Shown here: in pieces, positions 5,588-6,099 of the stretch | How positions within the stretch are numbered: the stretch's first letter is position 1 | Layout: the number at the start of each line of letters is the position of its first letter | Origin: Planctomicrobium piriforme | GTDB taxonomy: Bacteria > Planctomycetota > Planctomycetia > Pirellulales > PNKZ01 | Direction of reading: 5' to 3' | NCBI GenBank assembly: GCA_945877965.1 | Contig: CAMCTH010000306.1 | Location: forward strand, 1-6,099 | DNA length: 6,099 bases | Program-made: the position numbers and the translations under genes | Notes under the pieces: model-generated | The model's database searches: none | The model's input: only the letters and a program-made list of their open reading frames with translations | Told to the model about the DNA's origin: nothing

Positions 5588-5592
5588 TCCTT
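5588..5592 (-). promoter_or_regulatory. Ribosome binding site supporting a GTG start
   Basis: On the minus strand AAGGA lies 9 nt before GTG at 5576-5578. With the twin-arginine motif starting at residue 6, this spacing supports GTG as the start codon of the propeller protein. Confidence 0.6.
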
Positions 5593-5656
5593 GCGGGGGG
5601 AAAGGAGCGGCAGTCGCGTCATCATCGGGCCCGCAGGCCGGGAAATCAAGCGATTA

Positions 5657-5710
5657 GCCTGTCGTCACGGGCCTCATCCCTCGCGAAATCACAGCATGCC
5701 GATGACAGGC
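5657..5710. repeat. Short inverted repeat upstream of the lyase-like gene
   Basis: GCCTGTCGTC (5657-5666) and GATGACAGGC (5701-5710) are reverse complements at 9 of 10 positions around a 34-nt loop. The pair lies in the 224-bp divergent gap, about 80-130 bp before the GTG of the lyase-like gene. It could be a leader structure, a regulator site or another interspersed repeat. I saw no convincing minus-strand promoter around it. Confidence 0.45.
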
Positions 5711-5765
5711 CGCCCCTCCCCAGAGCGGAACTCGGCCGACAACATCTGTTTAAACGAATAATGTC

Positions 5766-5792
5766 TTGACGAGTGTCGTTCGAACCGATAAT
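5766..5792 (+). promoter_or_regulatory. Possible promoter and operator of the MarR-type gene
   Basis: TTGACG (5766-5771, five of six) and GATAAT (5787-5792, five of six) are good hexamers, but the spacer is only 15 bp. Between them lies a perfect 8-bp palindrome, GTTCGAAC (5778-5785), well placed for a repressor. The inferred transcript start near 5799 would leave almost no leader before ATG 5803, which fits the lack of a properly spaced Shine-Dalgarno sequence. Confidence 0.4.
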
Positions 5793-5802
5793 TAGTAAGG
5801 TT

Positions 5803-6099
5803 ATGGCCGCCGTCTCTTCCAAACCCGCCGCCGGTAAGAAAGCCAAGAAGTTCGACTCGCTCGAACAGGAAGCCTACCTGCAACTATGGCGGACCTACGA
5901 CCGCCTGAAGTTGTTGGAAGACGAACTGTTCGGCCGGTACGAACTCTCGGCCCAGCAGTACAACGCGCTGCGGCTGTTGCGTTCGGTGCAACCCCAAACG
6001 ATGCCGACCTCAGCCCTCGGGGCGCGATTGATTTCGCGGGCACCCGACATGACGCGGCTGCTCGACAAGTTGGAAGAGCGCGGCCTCGTCCGCCGCGAG
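5803..6099 (+). CDS. MarR-family transcriptional regulator, 5' part only
   Basis: The frame is open from ATG 5803 to the right edge, giving 99 residues with no stop, so the gene is cut by the window. MarR proteins are about 140-170 residues, so roughly two thirds is visible. A lysine-rich N-terminus (residues 7-16) is followed by a helix (EQEAYLQLWRTYDRL), then the winged-helix domain: LSAQQYNALRLL (48-59), a second helix at about 67-77, the recognition helix PDMTRLLDKLEERG (81-94), and the start of the wing at LVRRE. MarR dimers bind palindromes and often repress themselves and divergent genes; the lyase-like gene lies divergently across 224 bp. No good Shine-Dalgarno sequence is present (AAGG ends 2 nt from ATG). 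A GTG at 5773 would add ten residues and is the only alternative before an in-frame TGA. Confidence 0.85.
   Translation, partial: MAAVSSKPAAGKKAKKFDSLEQEAYLQLWRTYDRLKLLEDELFGRYELSAQQYNALRLLRSVQPQTMPTSALGARLISRAPDMTRLLDKLEERGLVRRE

Noticed and set aside
5327..5761. Plus-strand open frame of 144 codons
   Set aside because: Antisense to the 5' part of the lyase-like gene, including its Tat signal; composition is that of a shadow frame.

Overview
The window is a stretch of GC-rich bacterial chromosome with seven protein genes: six complete and one cut by the right edge. There are no RNA genes, CRISPR arrays or insertion sequences. The gene styles point to a planctomycete, probably Pirellulales-like: a Tat-exported beta-propeller enzyme, a secreted hydrolase with a fibronectin-like tail, and intergenic gaps filled with short interspersed inverted repeats. 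That assignment is inference, because no rRNA or marker gene is present.

Layout, left to right. Bases 1-479 hold a strong sigma70-like promoter and a single-gene ferredoxin unit (+). A convergent gap with a large inverted repeat (519-623) separates it from a xylose-isomerase-like sugar epimerase/isomerase (-, 625-1443). A divergent gap with a second, different inverted repeat (1476-1548) leads to an AlkA-type DNA glycosylase (+, 1619-2260) and then an atypical thioredoxin-fold protein (+, 2347-2907). The 86 bp between these two genes is almost wholly a third repeat, which also supplies the stop codon of the first gene and the start codon of the second. A fourth inverted repeat (2933-3019) fills the next convergent gap. 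A leftward two-gene unit follows: a Tat-exported oligogalacturonate-lyase-like propeller (5578-4370), then a secreted alpha/beta hydrolase with a C-terminal Fn3-like domain (4320-3025). The 49 bp between them contain an octamer tandem repeat. A divergent 224-bp gap leads to the start of a MarR-type regulator (+, 5803 to the edge).

How the genes may work together: the lyase-like protein and the hydrolase look like one exported polysaccharide-processing unit, possibly for pectin-type substrates, and the divergent MarR gene is a candidate regulator. The ferredoxin, epimerase, glycosylase and thioredoxin-like protein look like unrelated housekeeping or accessory genes. No clear new defence or mobile system is visible. 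The most unusual property is that the gaps carry different repeat families that intrude into the signals of neighbouring genes. No gap exceeds 300 bases.
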